In this document: piece after piece, positions 34,801-45,906 of the stretch | How the letters are laid out: every line of letters starts with the position of its first letter | How positions within the stretch are numbered: position 1 is the stretch's first letter | Source of the DNA: Nephrocerus scutellatus | Taxonomy: Eukaryota > Arthropoda > Insecta > Diptera > Pipunculidae | Assembly (NCBI GenBank): GCA_947095585.1 | Contig: OX352765.1 | Span: forward strand, 59,856,920-59,920,919 | Direction: 5' to 3' | Length of the DNA stretch: 64,000 nt | Position numbers and translations under genes: made by a program | The notes under the pieces: model-generated | What the model was told of the DNA's origin: nothing | The model's input: the letters and a program-made list of their open reading frames with translations, nothing else | Database searches by the model: none

Positions 34801-37437
34801 TGGTAATTCTTGTTCATAAAAATTAAATATTGCCCCACTATCAAATCAAAACCTTCAAAAAATTTTTAAATTTAGTACCCAACATTTTATTTAATTGCGA
34901 TAGGTCCCGTTAGGCTTGCTCTGATTGTCCAAGATAGTACTAGCCTTCTATAGCTTACGACACGATATTTTTAATGATTATTTGATCATAAAATTCAAAT
35001 ATTACCGCACTATCAAACAAAAACCTCCCACAACTTATATAATTTAGTACCCAACATTTTCTTTAATTGCGATAAGTCCCGTTAGTCTTGCTCTGATTGT
35101 CCAACATAGAACTAGCCTTTTATAGCTTATGATACGAGTTTTCTAATGATGGTATTATTTGATCATAAAATTCAAATATTACCGCACTATCAAATCAAAA
35201 CCTTCAACAATTTTTAAAATATAGTACCCAACATTTTCTTTAATTGCGATAAGTCCCGTTAGGATTGCTCTGATTGTCCAACATAGTACTAGCCTTCTAT
35301 AGCTTACGACACGATATTTTTAATGATGGTAATATTTAATCATAAAATTTAAATCCTGCCCCACTAACAAATCAGAAACCTACAACAATTTATAAAATTT
35401 AGTAACCAACATTTTCTTTAATTGCGATAAGTCCCGTTAGGCTTGCTCTGATTGTCCAACATTGACGATTCTTTCATAGCCTATGACACGTGCTTTCTAA
35501 GGGTCGTAATATTTGATCATAAAATTAAAATCTTGCCACACTATAGCTTATGACACGAGCTTTCCCACGATGGCAATATTTGATCATACATTTCAATTCT
35601 GATCCCACTATCAAACAAAAACCTCCCACAACTTATAAAATTTAGTACCCAACAGTTTCTTTAATTGCGATAAGTCCCGGTAGGTTTGCTCTAATTGTCC
35701 AACATGTTACTAGCCTTTCATAGCCTATGAAACGACTTTCTAAGGGTGGTAATATTTGATCATAAAATTAAAATCTTGCCCCACTATCAAACAAAAAACC
35801 TCCAAAAATTTATAAAATTTAATACCCACATTTTCTTTTAATTACGATTAGTCCCGTTAGGCTTGATCTGATTGTCCAACATAGTACTTTTATAGCTTAT
35901 GATACGAGCTTTGTAATGATGGTATTATTTGATCATAAAATTCAAATCTTACCCCACTATCAAATCAAAACCTTCAACAATTTTTAAAATTGGGTACCCA
36001 ACATATTCTTTAATTGCGATAAGTCCCGTTTGGCATGCTCTGATTGTCTAACATAGTACTAGCCCTTTATAGCTTATGAAACGAACCTTCTAATTAAGGT
36101 ATTATTTAATCTTAAAATTTAAATCCTGCCCCACTAACATATCAGAAACCTTCAAAAATTTATAAAATTTTGTACCCAACATTTTCTTTAATTGCGATAA
36201 GTCCCGTTAGGCTTGCTCTGATTGTCCAACATTGACGATTCTTTCATAGCCTATGACACGTGCTTTCTAAGGGTTGTAATATTTGATCATAAAATTAAAA
36301 TCTTGCCACACTATAGCTTATGACACGAGCTTTCCCACGATGTCAATACTTGATCATACATTTCAATTCTGATCCCACTATCAAACAAAAACCTCCCACA
36401 ACTTATAAAATTTAGTACCCAACATTTTCTTTAATTGCGATAAGTCGCGGTAGGTTTGCTCTAATTGTCCAACATGTTACTAGCCTTTCATAGCCTATGA
36501 CACGTACTTTCTAAGGGTGGTAATATTTGATCATAAAATTAAAATCTTGCCCCACTATCAAACAAAAAACCTCAAAAAATTTATAAAATTTAATACCCAC
36601 ATTTTCTTTTAATTACGATTAGTCCCGTTAGGCTTGCTCTGATTGTCCAACATAGTACTAGTCTTTTATAGCTTATGAAACGAACTTTCCAACAATGGTA
36701 ATATTTGGTCATAAAATACAAATCTTACCCCACTATCAAACAAAAACCTCCCACAACTTATATAATTTAGTACCCAACATTTTCTTTAATTGCGATAAGT
36801 CCCGTTAGTCTTGCTCTGATTGTCCAACATAGTACTAGCCTTTTATAGCTTATGATACGAGTTTTCTAATGATGGTATTATTTGATCATAAAATTCAAAT
36901 ATTACCGCACTATCAAATCAAAACCTTCAACAATTTTTAAAATTTAGTACCCAACATTTTCTTTAATAGCGATAAGTCCCGTTAGGCTTGCTCTGATTGT
37001 CCAACATAGTACTAGCCTTCTATAAATTAAAAATTTTAAAAATTTTAAATTTAGTACCCAACATTTTATTTAATTGCGATAGGTCCCGTTAGCCTTTCTT
37101 TAAATGCTATAAGTCCCGTTAGGCTTGCTCTGATTGTCCAACAGGTTACTAGCCTTTTATAGCTTATGACACGGTCTTTCCAAAGATGGTAATATGTGAT
37201 CATAAAATTCGAATCTTGCACCACTATCAAACCGAAAACCTCCAACAATTTATAAAATTTAGTACCCAAATTTTTCTTTAATTGCGATAAGTCCTGTTAG
37301 GCTTGCTCTAATTTTACAACATAGTACTAGCTTTTTATAGCTTATGACACGAGTTTCTAATGATGCTAATACCTAATTGCTTATTGCGACAAGTTCCGTT
37401 AGGCTTGTTCTAATTTTACATATAGTACTAGCTTTTT

Positions 37438-38537
37438 AAATTCTCTATATTAACTTCGCGTGCACGTGGCTGGCTGGGTGGCTGGTCAGATCGTCTGATG
37501 AATTTTTAACCCACTTCCCATAGCCTGATTTTATTGAAATTTTATATGCATGTGTATCTTTGATAGACAACACTTTCTGTAAAAATTTGAAAGTGATCAG
37601 GCCTCTGTGTCGAGGGGGCACCCATACCAATTTTATGAAAAAAGTTCCTAATTTTCTTCAAATTTTATACGCATGTGTATCCCGATGGGCAAAACTTTTT
37701 GTACAATTTTTTAAGCGATCATGTCCACATTTTTTTTTTATTATCAATTTTTAACGTACTTCCTAAGGCCCCATTTTACTGAAATTTTGTCCACATGTGT
37801 ATATCCGGTGACAATACTTTCTTTAAAATTTGGTAGTAATCGGGCCCCGGGGGCGTGAGGCTCCCACACAAATTTAAAATAAAAATTACCCGATTATTTT
37901 CAAATTTTACACACATGTGTATTTCCAATAAACAATACTTTTTCTAAAATTTGGTAGTGATCGGGCCCGGGTTCGGCCGCAAGGCCCTTATATATTTTTT
38001 TAATTTCTCATAGTGGCATCATATACCGTCGTCTTTGTGTGCGGTGTGTGCTGCGCAGTCGGCTGCGCTGCTTGGTTTTAGATGGAGGATAGAGAGAGAG
38101 AAATCTTAGCTCACGCACAAATGAACCCAGCAAATGAAACGAGACATAAATGTTTTATGCTTAATTCAACTTACTTACTTATTTACTGAATTGTATTTTT
38201 ATTGATGTCGTTTTTTGTTGTCGATATCAACATACAGATACAAGAACAAGTTTTCACAATATTCTGTCATTTGGCGTTTTCATAAATTAGTTCAGAGCAG
38301 TCAAAGAGTTCTCAAGAAAAATGCTCGTGTTTCTTATTTGCTCAGAGTATGAGCGTGCTCTAAGTGCTCAGAATGAAATGATCTGAGCATGTTAAAATTT
38401 GACATCTGATGTCAAATGTCTCTTTTGATGATTTTCTCCTACAATAAAAAAAATGACCCAGGATCGATGGGCTTCCATATCAATTTCTGCGGTTAGAGAA
38501 TTTAGATGAAAATTTTTAATTTTTATGGGTTGTTTTT
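37438..38537. mobile_element. unidentified insert, copy 1 (1100 bp)
   Basis: It begins AAATTCTCTATATTAACTTC and, near its end (38495), has AGAGAATTT, the inverse of its first nine bases, followed by a TTTTTATGGGTTG tail. Copy 2 starts at 38538 with the same sequence. The first 550 bp contain about four diverged units of roughly 140 bp, each with a CACATGTGTAT core and a GATCGGGCCCGG-like segment. I see no coding capacity. A non-autonomous DNA transposon is one possibility. Confidence 0.5.
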
Positions 38538-39064
38538 AAATTCTCTATATTAACTTCGCGTGCACGTGGCTGGTTGGTTGACTGGCTGGCTGGTCAGATT
38601 TTTAACCCACTTCCCAAAGCCCGACATTATTGAAATTGCTCACATAAATATTTCCGGTGACAGTGCATTCTATTAAAATTTCAGAAAAATCAGAATTTTT
38701 CAGATCATACTATAATGACTGTGTTCTGTGTGCACTGATGAGTGAAGCGTGTAGGCAGCGCTGCTCAAATTTACGACTGGAGTTTTGTTGTTGCCTTGCA
38801 GCAGAGAGCAGAGAGTAGAGAGTATAGATAATTTGTGTTTTATACAATATTACGACTATATGAAGAACTGGTTTCGCACTCAACTGCTTTACAGTTTAAC
38901 TCAACTCAAAAGAAATAATTTTAGTGGTACTTCGTACATCGTTGCGTATACGTCGTACTAACCGTACGCTGTGGCTGCTATGTTTTCACCACTAAATAGG
39001 GAATTCACCACAAAATCTAATCTCCATCAGAGAATTTACATGAAAAATTTTAGTTTTTATGGGT
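38538..39064. mobile_element. unidentified insert, copy 2 (about 527 bp)
   Basis: It has the same start (AAATTCTCTATATTAACTTC, then GCGTGCACGTGGCTGG) and the same end (AGAGAATTTACATGAAAAATTTTAG, in two parts) as copy 1, with a different, shorter middle. Satellite resumes directly after, at TTTTATAGCTTATG. The two copies sit head to tail in one monomer that was broken in its TAGCTTTTTATAGC segment. Confidence 0.5.
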
Positions 39065-39753
39065 TCTTCTTTTATAGCTTATGACACGAGTTTCTAATGA
39101 TGCTAATATGTGATCATAAAATTCAAATGTTGTCCCCCCCCACCGAGCCACAAATTTTTTTTTAATTGCGATAATTCTCGTCAGGCTTGCTCTAATTGTA
39201 CAACATAGCATCAGCCTTTTATAGCTAATGACTCGGGCTTTACAGTTATGTAAATATTTGATCATAAAATTCAAATCTCACCCCACTATCAAACAAAAAA
39301 CCTCCAACAATTTATTTAATTTAGTACCCCAATTTTTTCTTTAAATACGATAAGCCCCGTTAGTCTTGTTCTGGTTGTCCATCCTAGTACCAGCCTTTTA
39401 TAGCTTATCACACGAGCTCTCCAATTATGTAAATATTTGATCGTAAAATTTTAAATCTTACCCCACTATGAAACCAAAAATCTCCGATAACTTATAAAAT
39501 TTAGTACCCAAATTTTTCTTTAATTGTGATAAGTCCCATTAAGCTTGATCTGATAGTCCATCATAGTACTAGACTTTTATAGCTTATGACACGAGCTCTC
39601 CAATTATGTTAATATTTGATCATAAAATTCAAATCTTGCCCCACTATCAAACCAAAAATTTATAAAATTTAGTACGCAAATTTTTATTTAATTGCAATAA
39701 TTCTCGTCAGGCTTGCTCTGATTGTCCAACATAGCGCCAGCCTTTTATAGCTT
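39065..39753. repeat. satellite, about four monomers
   Basis: Diverged monomers of the 177-bp family. Several have CCAATTATGTTAATATTTG in place of the usual CCAACGATGGTAATA. This variant is also the one found at later junctions. Confidence 0.85.
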
Positions 39754-40841
39754 TGTATTTATTTCATGGTTGTCTCCATTTTCAGTAGCAAGAATGGCCC
39801 TTCTCGCAACCGGTTCAAAATATTATAGTTTTGAGAAACAGCCGGATAAATATAATTTATTAGTTCAGCGGCAGATTTCAAAAATCGATGTCAATTTAAC
39901 ATATCCAAAAAACACGGATACTAATCTACATTTTCCAATTTGAAGTAGGGGCGACAATGTCCTCACCCCCAAGTTCGTCGTCACATGGTCGCTGAGTACC
40001 ATTGTATACACCACTATTCATCTCAGCGACTCCGAAAACTATGGGCTCGACACTAATATCGGTCACCCTCCCCCCTTCCGGGGAGACAACTCAATAGGAG
40101 TTTCCTACCAACACTATTTATCTCATCCCCCTCAGGTATCGACCCCATCCCCCTAGAGCTGTCTTACCATCAAGATTCAACTCAGCGACCCCGAAAAATA
40201 TAAAATCGACACTAATATCGGTCGCCTCCCAACTCAGTTATCGGACCCCATCCTCATAGAGCTGTCTTACCATCTCCATTCTACTCAGCGACTCAGAAAA
40301 CCATAGAATCGACACTAACATCGGTCACCCCCCCCCCCCCCTACCAGTTATCGACCACATCACCATAGAGCTGTCTTACCATCACCATTCAACTCAGAGA
40401 CCCAGAAAAACATAATATCGATACTAATATCGGTCACCCACCCCCCTTCGGTTATAAACCCGATCACCCTAGATCTGTCTTACCATCACCATTCAACTCA
40501 GCGACCACGAAAACCATAGAATAAACACTAATATCGTTCACCCCCTACCCACAGTATTCACCCCACCCCCCTAGAGCTGTCTTACCATCACCATTCAACT
40601 CAGCGACCTCGAAAACCATAAAATCGACAGTAATATCGGTCTCACTCACCCATAGGAGTGTAATACCAACACTATTCTTGTCTCGGCGATACCGAAAACG
40701 GTGGGTCCGACACTAAAATCGCCTGCCACGCCTCCCCCAGCCAAAAAACGTGCTACCCCCCACCACCTATGTTTGAATCCACATAGTTACTAATATGTAT
40801 ACCAAGTTTGGTTGAAATTGGTCAAGGCGTTCCAGAGCTAG
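39754..40841. mobile_element. unidentified insert with C-rich tandem repeat
   Basis: Satellite stops at TTTTATAGCTT and resumes at TCTTGCCCCACTATC, so about 1.09 kb is inserted with loss of part of a monomer. The right end contains TATGTATACCAAGTTTGG followed by TTGAAATTGGTCAAGGCGTT, wording typical of dispersed arthropod repeats. No ORF of substance is present (the 73-codon ORF at 39722 starts in satellite). Confidence 0.5.
39985..40720. repeat. about 105-bp C-rich tandem repeat
   Basis: Six to seven diverged units share AGAGCTGTCTTACCATCACC, ATTCAACTCAGCGAC and ATCGACACTAATATCGGTCA followed by a C-run. The AGAGCTGTCTTACC marker occurs near 40155, 40258, 40368, 40468 and 40573. Confidence 0.8.
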
Positions 40842-40999
40842 TCTTGCCCCACTATCAAACCAAAAACCTCCAACAATTTATAAAATTAAGTACCCAAATT
40901 TTTCTTTAATTGTGATAAGCCCCCTTAGACTTGCTGTGATTGTCCATCCTAGTACTAGCCTTTTATAGCTTATGACACGAGCTTTCCAATTATGTTAAT
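40842..40999. repeat. satellite, partial monomer
   Basis: One monomer resumes at TCTTGCCCC and stops within CCAATTATGTTAAT, where the GCGAGCCCGAAGG block begins. Confidence 0.85.
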
Positions 41000-41258
41000 T
41001 GCGAGCCCGAAGGGCGAAGCTAATAATCAGAGGACAAGAAAAATTTTCTAGCGTAAGTGTGTCGGGTTGTCGGGTTGTACGTTTGTTTGATTGTATATCG
41101 CGACTTCTACCAGTCAGGATTTGATGGGACTTGTTTTAAAAAAAATTGGTAAGCGCTTGGCTTGCGATGACGTGACGCGCTTCGCGGGTGGCGCGTGTAT
41201 TTTTTTTTTAAATTACTTGTTTTTAAACTTGGCTTGCGATGACGTGACATGTGTCTCG
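41000..41258. repeat. unassigned block with GATGACGTGAC minisatellite, copy A
   Basis: It starts TGCGAGCCCGAAGGGCGAAG, then has a GTCGGGTTGTCGGGTTGTACG segment, followed by units containing GGCTTGCGATGACGTGAC, a GCGCGTG-rich stretch and a T/A homopolymer. The same block, including the adjoining CCAATTATGTTAAT, is at 45907-46287. The errantivirus fragment interrupts it at 41259. It has no coding capacity. Confidence 0.7.
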
Positions 41259-41672
41259 AGTTAAGGTTTCGACCAGGAGGCTTTACAAAAAAAACACAAT
41301 TGATTTTGGGCAGCGTAACGCCGTATTCAAATTTATTCACAAGACTTCAGTTCTAAAAGTCTTTACATAGTCTTTTATACATATTTAATGCTTACTTTGC
41401 AAGTGCATTGATTGACTTGAGGTGAACAAAGTGTAATTTGATAAATGCGAATTAAGGAATAATTTAAATATGATGAAAAAGACAATTTCAAAGTATGCGA
41501 AATATAAATAATGCAAGGTAAACAATATGTAGGTGCATTGACTGGTTTTAAGGTGAACAAAGAAAAGAGTAATTCGATAATTGCTTAATAATGATTAATT
41601 TAAAAGTATGCAATGAGTAATAAGCAAGGCAAACAATATGTATCGATGCTGGGCTGTTATGGGTACGTAACT
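41259..41672 (-). repeat. errantivirus LTR, reverse orientation (414 bp)
   Basis: Reverse complement of the LTR at 53977-54495: it begins (minus strand) AGTTACGTACCCATAACAGC and ends ...CTTAACT. It is about 100 bp shorter because it carries only one copy of the internal 113-bp repeat. Confidence 0.88.
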
Positions 41673-42076
41673 CCTCCCCCTGGAGTGGAGCGTCGGCCAA
41701 AGGAACTGCATTCCTGCTGTTTCGGTGGCAGGAGCGACGATTTTAGTAGGTATGGGTTCCACTGCTTGTTTAACTATCGGGATGCTGAATGATGTTTTTG
41801 ATGTTTTATGTTGTTTCGCTAAGTATATCAGTTTGATGATGAAAATGAGGCTGAATATTGTTACAGTGTTGAGCATCAGTATGTTGGTTCGGGTGGTTTT
41901 TGTATGAAATGTGTTAATCAGTTTCGTGCTTTCAAACTGGTAGGCCTGTAGTTTCTGTAGGTTCGGTTTCACCAGTATCGATGATGCGTTGATTTGGCTG
42001 AATAATGACGGAAAAATGTGGAGGTCCTCCCAGTACGTTTTTTCGCTGCTTTCGTGTAGAATTTGGTTTATCTCGA
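41673..42076 (-). pseudogene. env: errantivirus env 3' fragment
   Basis: The minus-strand frame starting at 41972 matches the C-terminus of the env remnant at 53676-54044. It contains a hydrophobic membrane segment (NTVTIFSLIFIIKLIYL) and a short Pro/Ala-rich tail running into the LTR. A polypurine run precedes the LTR. Upstream, homology ends near 42076, where a non-LTR retrotransposon fragment begins. It is a broken relic of the fusion-protein gene; nothing upstream of the C-terminal region remains. Confidence 0.85.
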
Positions 42077-42560
42077 TCTAGCCCCAAGATGCAATTGTTT
42101 CTGCCTGGGAAACGGTTGGGGAGTTACCTAGGGGTATTCTCAATATGGTTCTGGGTCCGAATACTCCTGCTCATGTTCCTGTATCTGTTTTAGATCCGTC
42201 TGTGTACCAGATGGATGCATGATGGGGGAGGTTATTGATGATATTTTCAACTTGATGACGTTCTGGAATTCTAACCAAGAAGTTCCTTTGGAAATCAGTT
42301 GTTTTCATCGTTGAGTCTGATTGTAGGACAAAACCACAATCCGAGTTAATTTTGGAAATGATGTTTGTATGTCCTGGTCTATTGGATTTAACCTGGTTGT
42401 GTATGTTGAGATTGGAGAGGCTTAAGCCAGCTTCACTTTTAATGTGTATGTGAAGTGGTGTCAGTCCTATAATCTTCTCGAGGGCTGCCGTAGGGCAGGT
42501 CTTTATGGCACCTGTTGCACTAAGACAAATGAGTCTTTGTATCTTATTGACCTAAGAATT
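42077..42560 (-). pseudogene. non-LTR retrotransposon fragment (RT C-terminus and RNase H)
   Basis: On the minus strand the frame reads VNKIQRLICLSATGAIKTCP, then TAALEKIIGLTPL, typical of the region after RT in Jockey/I/R1-type elements. This is followed by the RNase H motifs IWYTDGSK and VSQAETIAS. A TGA interrupts the frame soon after TDGSK. It is fused directly to the errantivirus env relic at 42076, so one end is a deletion or recombination junction. The exact clade cannot be settled by eye. Confidence 0.75.
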
Positions 42561-43108
42561 TATTTATTCTTGCTCTTGAAGGTGAAACTAAAAACATTGT
42601 ATACAACCAATTTTTTTTTTTTTTAAAATTAATTTTATGTAAGTTTGTGGTGACTATTGTTGTTTTTTGTAAATTAATAAAATTATTTAAGATTATTACA
42701 GTGCCAGAGCAAAGTCGAAATGGTGTACATTCGCCCTTCTTGAGGAATTGCAACTTGGCAGTGTGCTCCTCGCTTAATGTCGAGTTGCAATTTCCCAAGA
42801 AAAATAACTGCAACTATCTTCACTTGAATTAAAAAATTCCTACAAGCCTCGCCCTTCCGGCATTTTTACTCTTACTTTTTCACTTCCTGATTTTTTGTGT
42901 GAGACGTCGCAAGCAGACATTTTTTCTCTCTTTCGCGTGTTATTTTTTTTTGATTGCAAATTGTTACTAAGTGTTGTATATATTTTTTAAGTTACAAGCT
43001 TTAAAACGAGAATAAAATCATTTATTTGTTAAAAACTTAAAAACAGTTTGAGATATTTTTTAGATGTTCTGCTTATGAGCAAGTACAGGAATCACATACC
43101 CATATAAT
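42561..43108 (+). repeat. presumed 5' LTR of the CsRn1-type Gypsy element plus unassigned sequence
   Basis: The sequence just upstream of the tRNA-Trp primer-binding site should be the LTR; it has a polyadenylation-type AATAAA at 43011. There is no second LTR in the window, so the left boundary is not determinable. Around 42730-42800 an imperfect inverted repeat (GAGGAATTGCAACTTGG / CGAGTTGCAATTTCCC) is visible. Confidence 0.5.
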
Positions 43109-43126
43109 TGGTGACCCCGACGTGAT
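43109..43126 (+). other. primer-binding site, tRNA-Trp
   Basis: TGGTGACCCCGACGTGAT is an exact 18-base complement of the conserved 3' end of tRNA-Trp (ATCACGTCGGGGTCACCA). tRNA-Trp priming is characteristic of the CsRn1 clade of Ty3/Gypsy. Confidence 0.85.
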
Positions 43127-43592
43127 CTGAGATCTTTGCGTGGTATTTTTTTGCTGTGAGTGAGTTTCTTCAGCAATACTGCATCTACTCTGCCTGAGCA
43201 CTGCCACTGCAGCTTACGAAGAAATACAACGACGACATCATATCGTCATCACTAAACACTAGCAAACGAAGTATAGTCTGCAGCAGCAGAACAGTCTGCA
43301 GCATCAACATCTACTGCAGCAGGAACGTCTGCAACAACAACTTCAGCCGCAGCAGCAGAAGCAACTACGCAACAACTGTTGCGCTTTTAAATTTTAATTA
43401 TTTCAATAGAAAAACTGTAAGTACTCATTTTGACTTCACAAAAACTTAGTTTATTGTTACAGAATTTTCTGAATGTACGTTTCTTTGATAATTAAAATAA
43501 TTTACATTTCAATTAGAAATAAAAAATCATTTACGTTTTTAATTACAATTTAAAATTTACGATTCGGTTTTTTGCATTGCGTTAAATAGCAA
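43127..43592 (+). other. 5' leader of the CsRn1-type element
   Basis: Non-coding leader between the primer-binding site and gag. It contains a CAG/CAA-rich stretch (about 43270-43375) and then AT-rich sequence. Confidence 0.5.
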
Positions 43593-44690
43593 ATGTCACT
43601 ACGAGCTCCTTCACTGGTTGAAGAACTTGTAACCATGTCCAACCCCAAAGTAGTTGGTGATCAGGGTGCGGTTGGGGGTGTTCTGGATTCTCCACCCAAA
43701 AGCGAGTCGACGGTTTTTATCGAGAACAAAGTCGATGAATTTCGTAAAGCCTTGATGCAGAGTAGTATTGAGGCTGGTGGTAATTGCGGTGCATTTCTTC
43801 CTGGCGGGTCTAGCAAAAACGCGTCTAGTGTTAGGGAAGTGCCATATGTTGCTTTTAAGTCCCCTCAGCCGTTATTCAATCAGAATCCGGCAGTGTGGTT
43901 TGATATTATGGAACATCAGTTCAATGTAGCTGGAATCAAGTCTGAAATGACACTGTATTCGCATGCAGTAGCAGCTTTAGACTCGAGACTGCATAATACC
44001 TTCGCTGATTTCATTCTTCGCGATAAAAGACCGACTTCTTACACAACGTTTAAAAATGACGTTGTGCGTACATTAGGAGAGTCTGAAAAAACTCGTTTAC
44101 ACAGTTTAATGAGCGGGTTAACATTGGGTGACAAAAATCCGTCACAGCTTTTGGCATTGTTCCGTTTGAATGCTGGTAGCGATTTTAATGAAAAAACCAT
44201 TAGACAACTTTGGCTACAACGATTGCCTACTCAGGTACAAATGATTTTGTCTCCTTTTGAAAACGACGTATCAATGACTGTATTAGCAGAAAGGTCTGAC
44301 GTTGTTTTTGAAACAATGATCTCTGGTAAAGTCTCCGCTCTAGAGAATTTTACGGTCAACGAGATATACCTTAATCAGAATTCGGCTATGACGGCAAGTC
44401 TGGCAGAATCTTTTGAGAAGCTTAAAAATCAAATGTTAATGGAGATGTCGGCTTTCACCGCACAAAACTCCTTAAATTATTGTAAGCCACGAAGTTCCTC
44501 TAGATTCAGGTTCTCTTCTCGTGAAAATTCGAAGAGCACTTCTCGACAGGGAAATCGAAATAGTTCCTTACCAAAATCTGGCGAATGCTTCTATAATCGT
44601 AGATTCGGTGACAAGGCGCAGAAGTGCATAAAAGATTGCACCCACTTTTCTGAATTTACAAGGTCAAATTCGTCGCTTTCAAAAAAATAA
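43593..44690 (+). CDS. gag: CsRn1-type Gypsy gag
   Basis: The ORF is intact over 365 codons. Residues about 85-245 follow the CsRn1/Kabuki-type gag pattern: NPAVWFDIMEHQF, AVAALDSRL, LMSGLTLGDKNPSQLL and LWLQRLPTQVQMIL. Near the C-terminus CFYNRRFGDKAQKCIKDC corresponds to the unusual CHCC zinc motif of this clade, but Asn stands where the His is expected, so metal binding is probably impaired. The start is the first ATG of the frame; an internal Met at position 15 is an alternative. It is followed by broken pol. Confidence 0.85.
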   Translation: MSLRAPSLVEELVTMSNPKVVGDQGAVGGVLDSPPKSESTVFIENKVDEFRKALMQSSIEAGGNCGAFLPGGSSKNASSVREVPYVAFKSPQPLFNQNPAVWFDIMEHQFNVAGIKSEMTLYSHAVAALDSRLHNTFADFILRDKRPTSYTTFKNDVVRTLGESEKTRLHSLMSGLTLGDKNPSQLLALFRLNAGSDFNEKTIRQLWLQRLPTQVQMILSPFENDVSMTVLAERSDVVFETMISGKVSALENFTVNEIYLNQNSAMTASLAESFEKLKNQMLMEMSAFTAQNSLNYCKPRSSSRFRFSSRENSKSTSRQGNRNSSLPKSGECFYNRRFGDKAQKCIKDCTHFSEFTRSNSSLSKK

Positions 44691-45906
44691 GCGACCATCA
44701 GCCAGTGACGGCAGGTATTGATGGTCATACTTCTTGTCGTCTTTTAATTTTCGAAATTAATTCTCGAAATAAATTTTTAATTGATACTGGTGCCGACTTT
44801 TCCGTTATACCTCCAAAACTTTTCTTCCACGACTTCTGTCTTTAACTTGTTTGCAGCCAATGGTACGCCGGTTAAGGCATTCGGTTCAAAATTTCTGAAA
44901 TTAAATATTGGTCTTCGTCGCAAATTCGGTTGGGAGTTTATTGTGGCAGATGTTTCGGTACCCATTATCGGAGCGGATTTCCTGAAACATTCAGGGTTGC
45001 TAGTAGATATACAGAGACAGAGGCTCATTGACCCGTTAACATCTCTGCATACGACTGGTAGCCTTCTTATTTCACAGGATCCCTCTCTCTCCAATATGGA
45101 TTCATCAGCCCTACATCCTGAAATCCAACGCTTGATTAAAGCCTTTCCAGAAGTCACGCAGAATTCATTCGGAACTTCCGAAATTAAACACAATGTGACG
45201 AATTGGCTAGAAACCACCGTTTGCCTGCAAAACTCGTCGTCTGGCTCCGGACAAGCTCAGCATCGCGAAGGCGGAATTTGAAAAAATGATGGAATTGGTT
45301 AAGAGTTACTACTCCAGATCGTTATCCCATTCCTCACCTCCAAGATTTTGTATATCAATTGGAGGGTTGTGCTTTATTCTCCACCTTAGACCTTGTCCAA
45401 GCTTACCATCAAATTCCCATCGAACCTTCCGATATCCCGAAAACAGCCATCTCAACTCCTTTTGGTCTGTTTGAGTTTTGTTAAATGACTTTTGGACTTC
45501 GAAACGCGGTACAATCTTTCCAACGTTTGATGCATTTCGTTCTGTTGGGACTAAACTTTTGTTTCGTGTACTTGGATGATGTCCTGGTAGCTTCAAAAAA
45601 CTTTACAGACTTTACAGCACTTAAAAATTATTTTTCAAAGATTCTCCGAACACAGTTTAATCATTAACTTTGATAAATGTGTTTTTGCTTCTTAGAAAAT
45701 TTCTTTTTTGGGGCATTTTACCTTCTCAAGAGCGAATTGATGTTATTAAGATGATTGAACGTCCTATTCATGTCAAACAGTTTAAGCTTTTTCTTGGCAT
45801 AATAAACTTTTATAGACGTTTTATACCAAATGCTGCCGAGGATCAAATTTTACTGAAAGATTTTTTAAAGGGATACAAGAAAAATAGTAAGATTTCTATT
45901 AATTAT
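44691..45906 (+). pseudogene. pol: CsRn1-type pol remnant (protease and partial RT)
   Basis: Protease begins FLIDTGADFSVIPPKLF (44785-44830), then a frameshift, then LFAANGTPVKAFGSKFLKL and PIIGADFLKHSGLL in the next frame. RT resumes with [10 protein letters not shown], but about 40 codons covering the first RT motifs are deleted near 45296. Downstream come [13 protein letters not shown], then a stop, MTFGLRNAVQSFQRL, FVYLDDVLVAS (YLDD present) and a connection-domain FLGIINFYRRFIPNAAE. Sequence ends near 45906 at a junction with a satellite scrap and the minisatellite block. RNase H, integrase and the 3' LTR are absent. It is a dead copy. Confidence 0.88.

Larger units (their letters stand above)
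30284..37437. repeat. satellite array, continuation
   Basis: About 40 monomers of the same 177-bp family continue in the same orientation. Some larger blocks repeat, for example a CTTTAATTGCGATAAGTCGCGGTAGG variant near 34540 and near 36430. The array is disturbed near 37020-37070 (a deleted monomer junction). I see no genes; minus-strand ORFs such as 33032-33364 are monomer translations. Confidence 0.93.

Noticed and set aside
41000..41258. Helitron or other named transposon for the GCGAGCCCGAAGG block
   Set aside because: No clear terminal hairpin with a CTRR end, no terminal inverted repeat and no coding capacity; left unassigned.
43593..44690. A host gene in the open 365-codon frame
   Set aside because: It lies directly after a tRNA-Trp primer-binding site and carries CsRn1-type Gag motifs, followed by protease and RT remnants.
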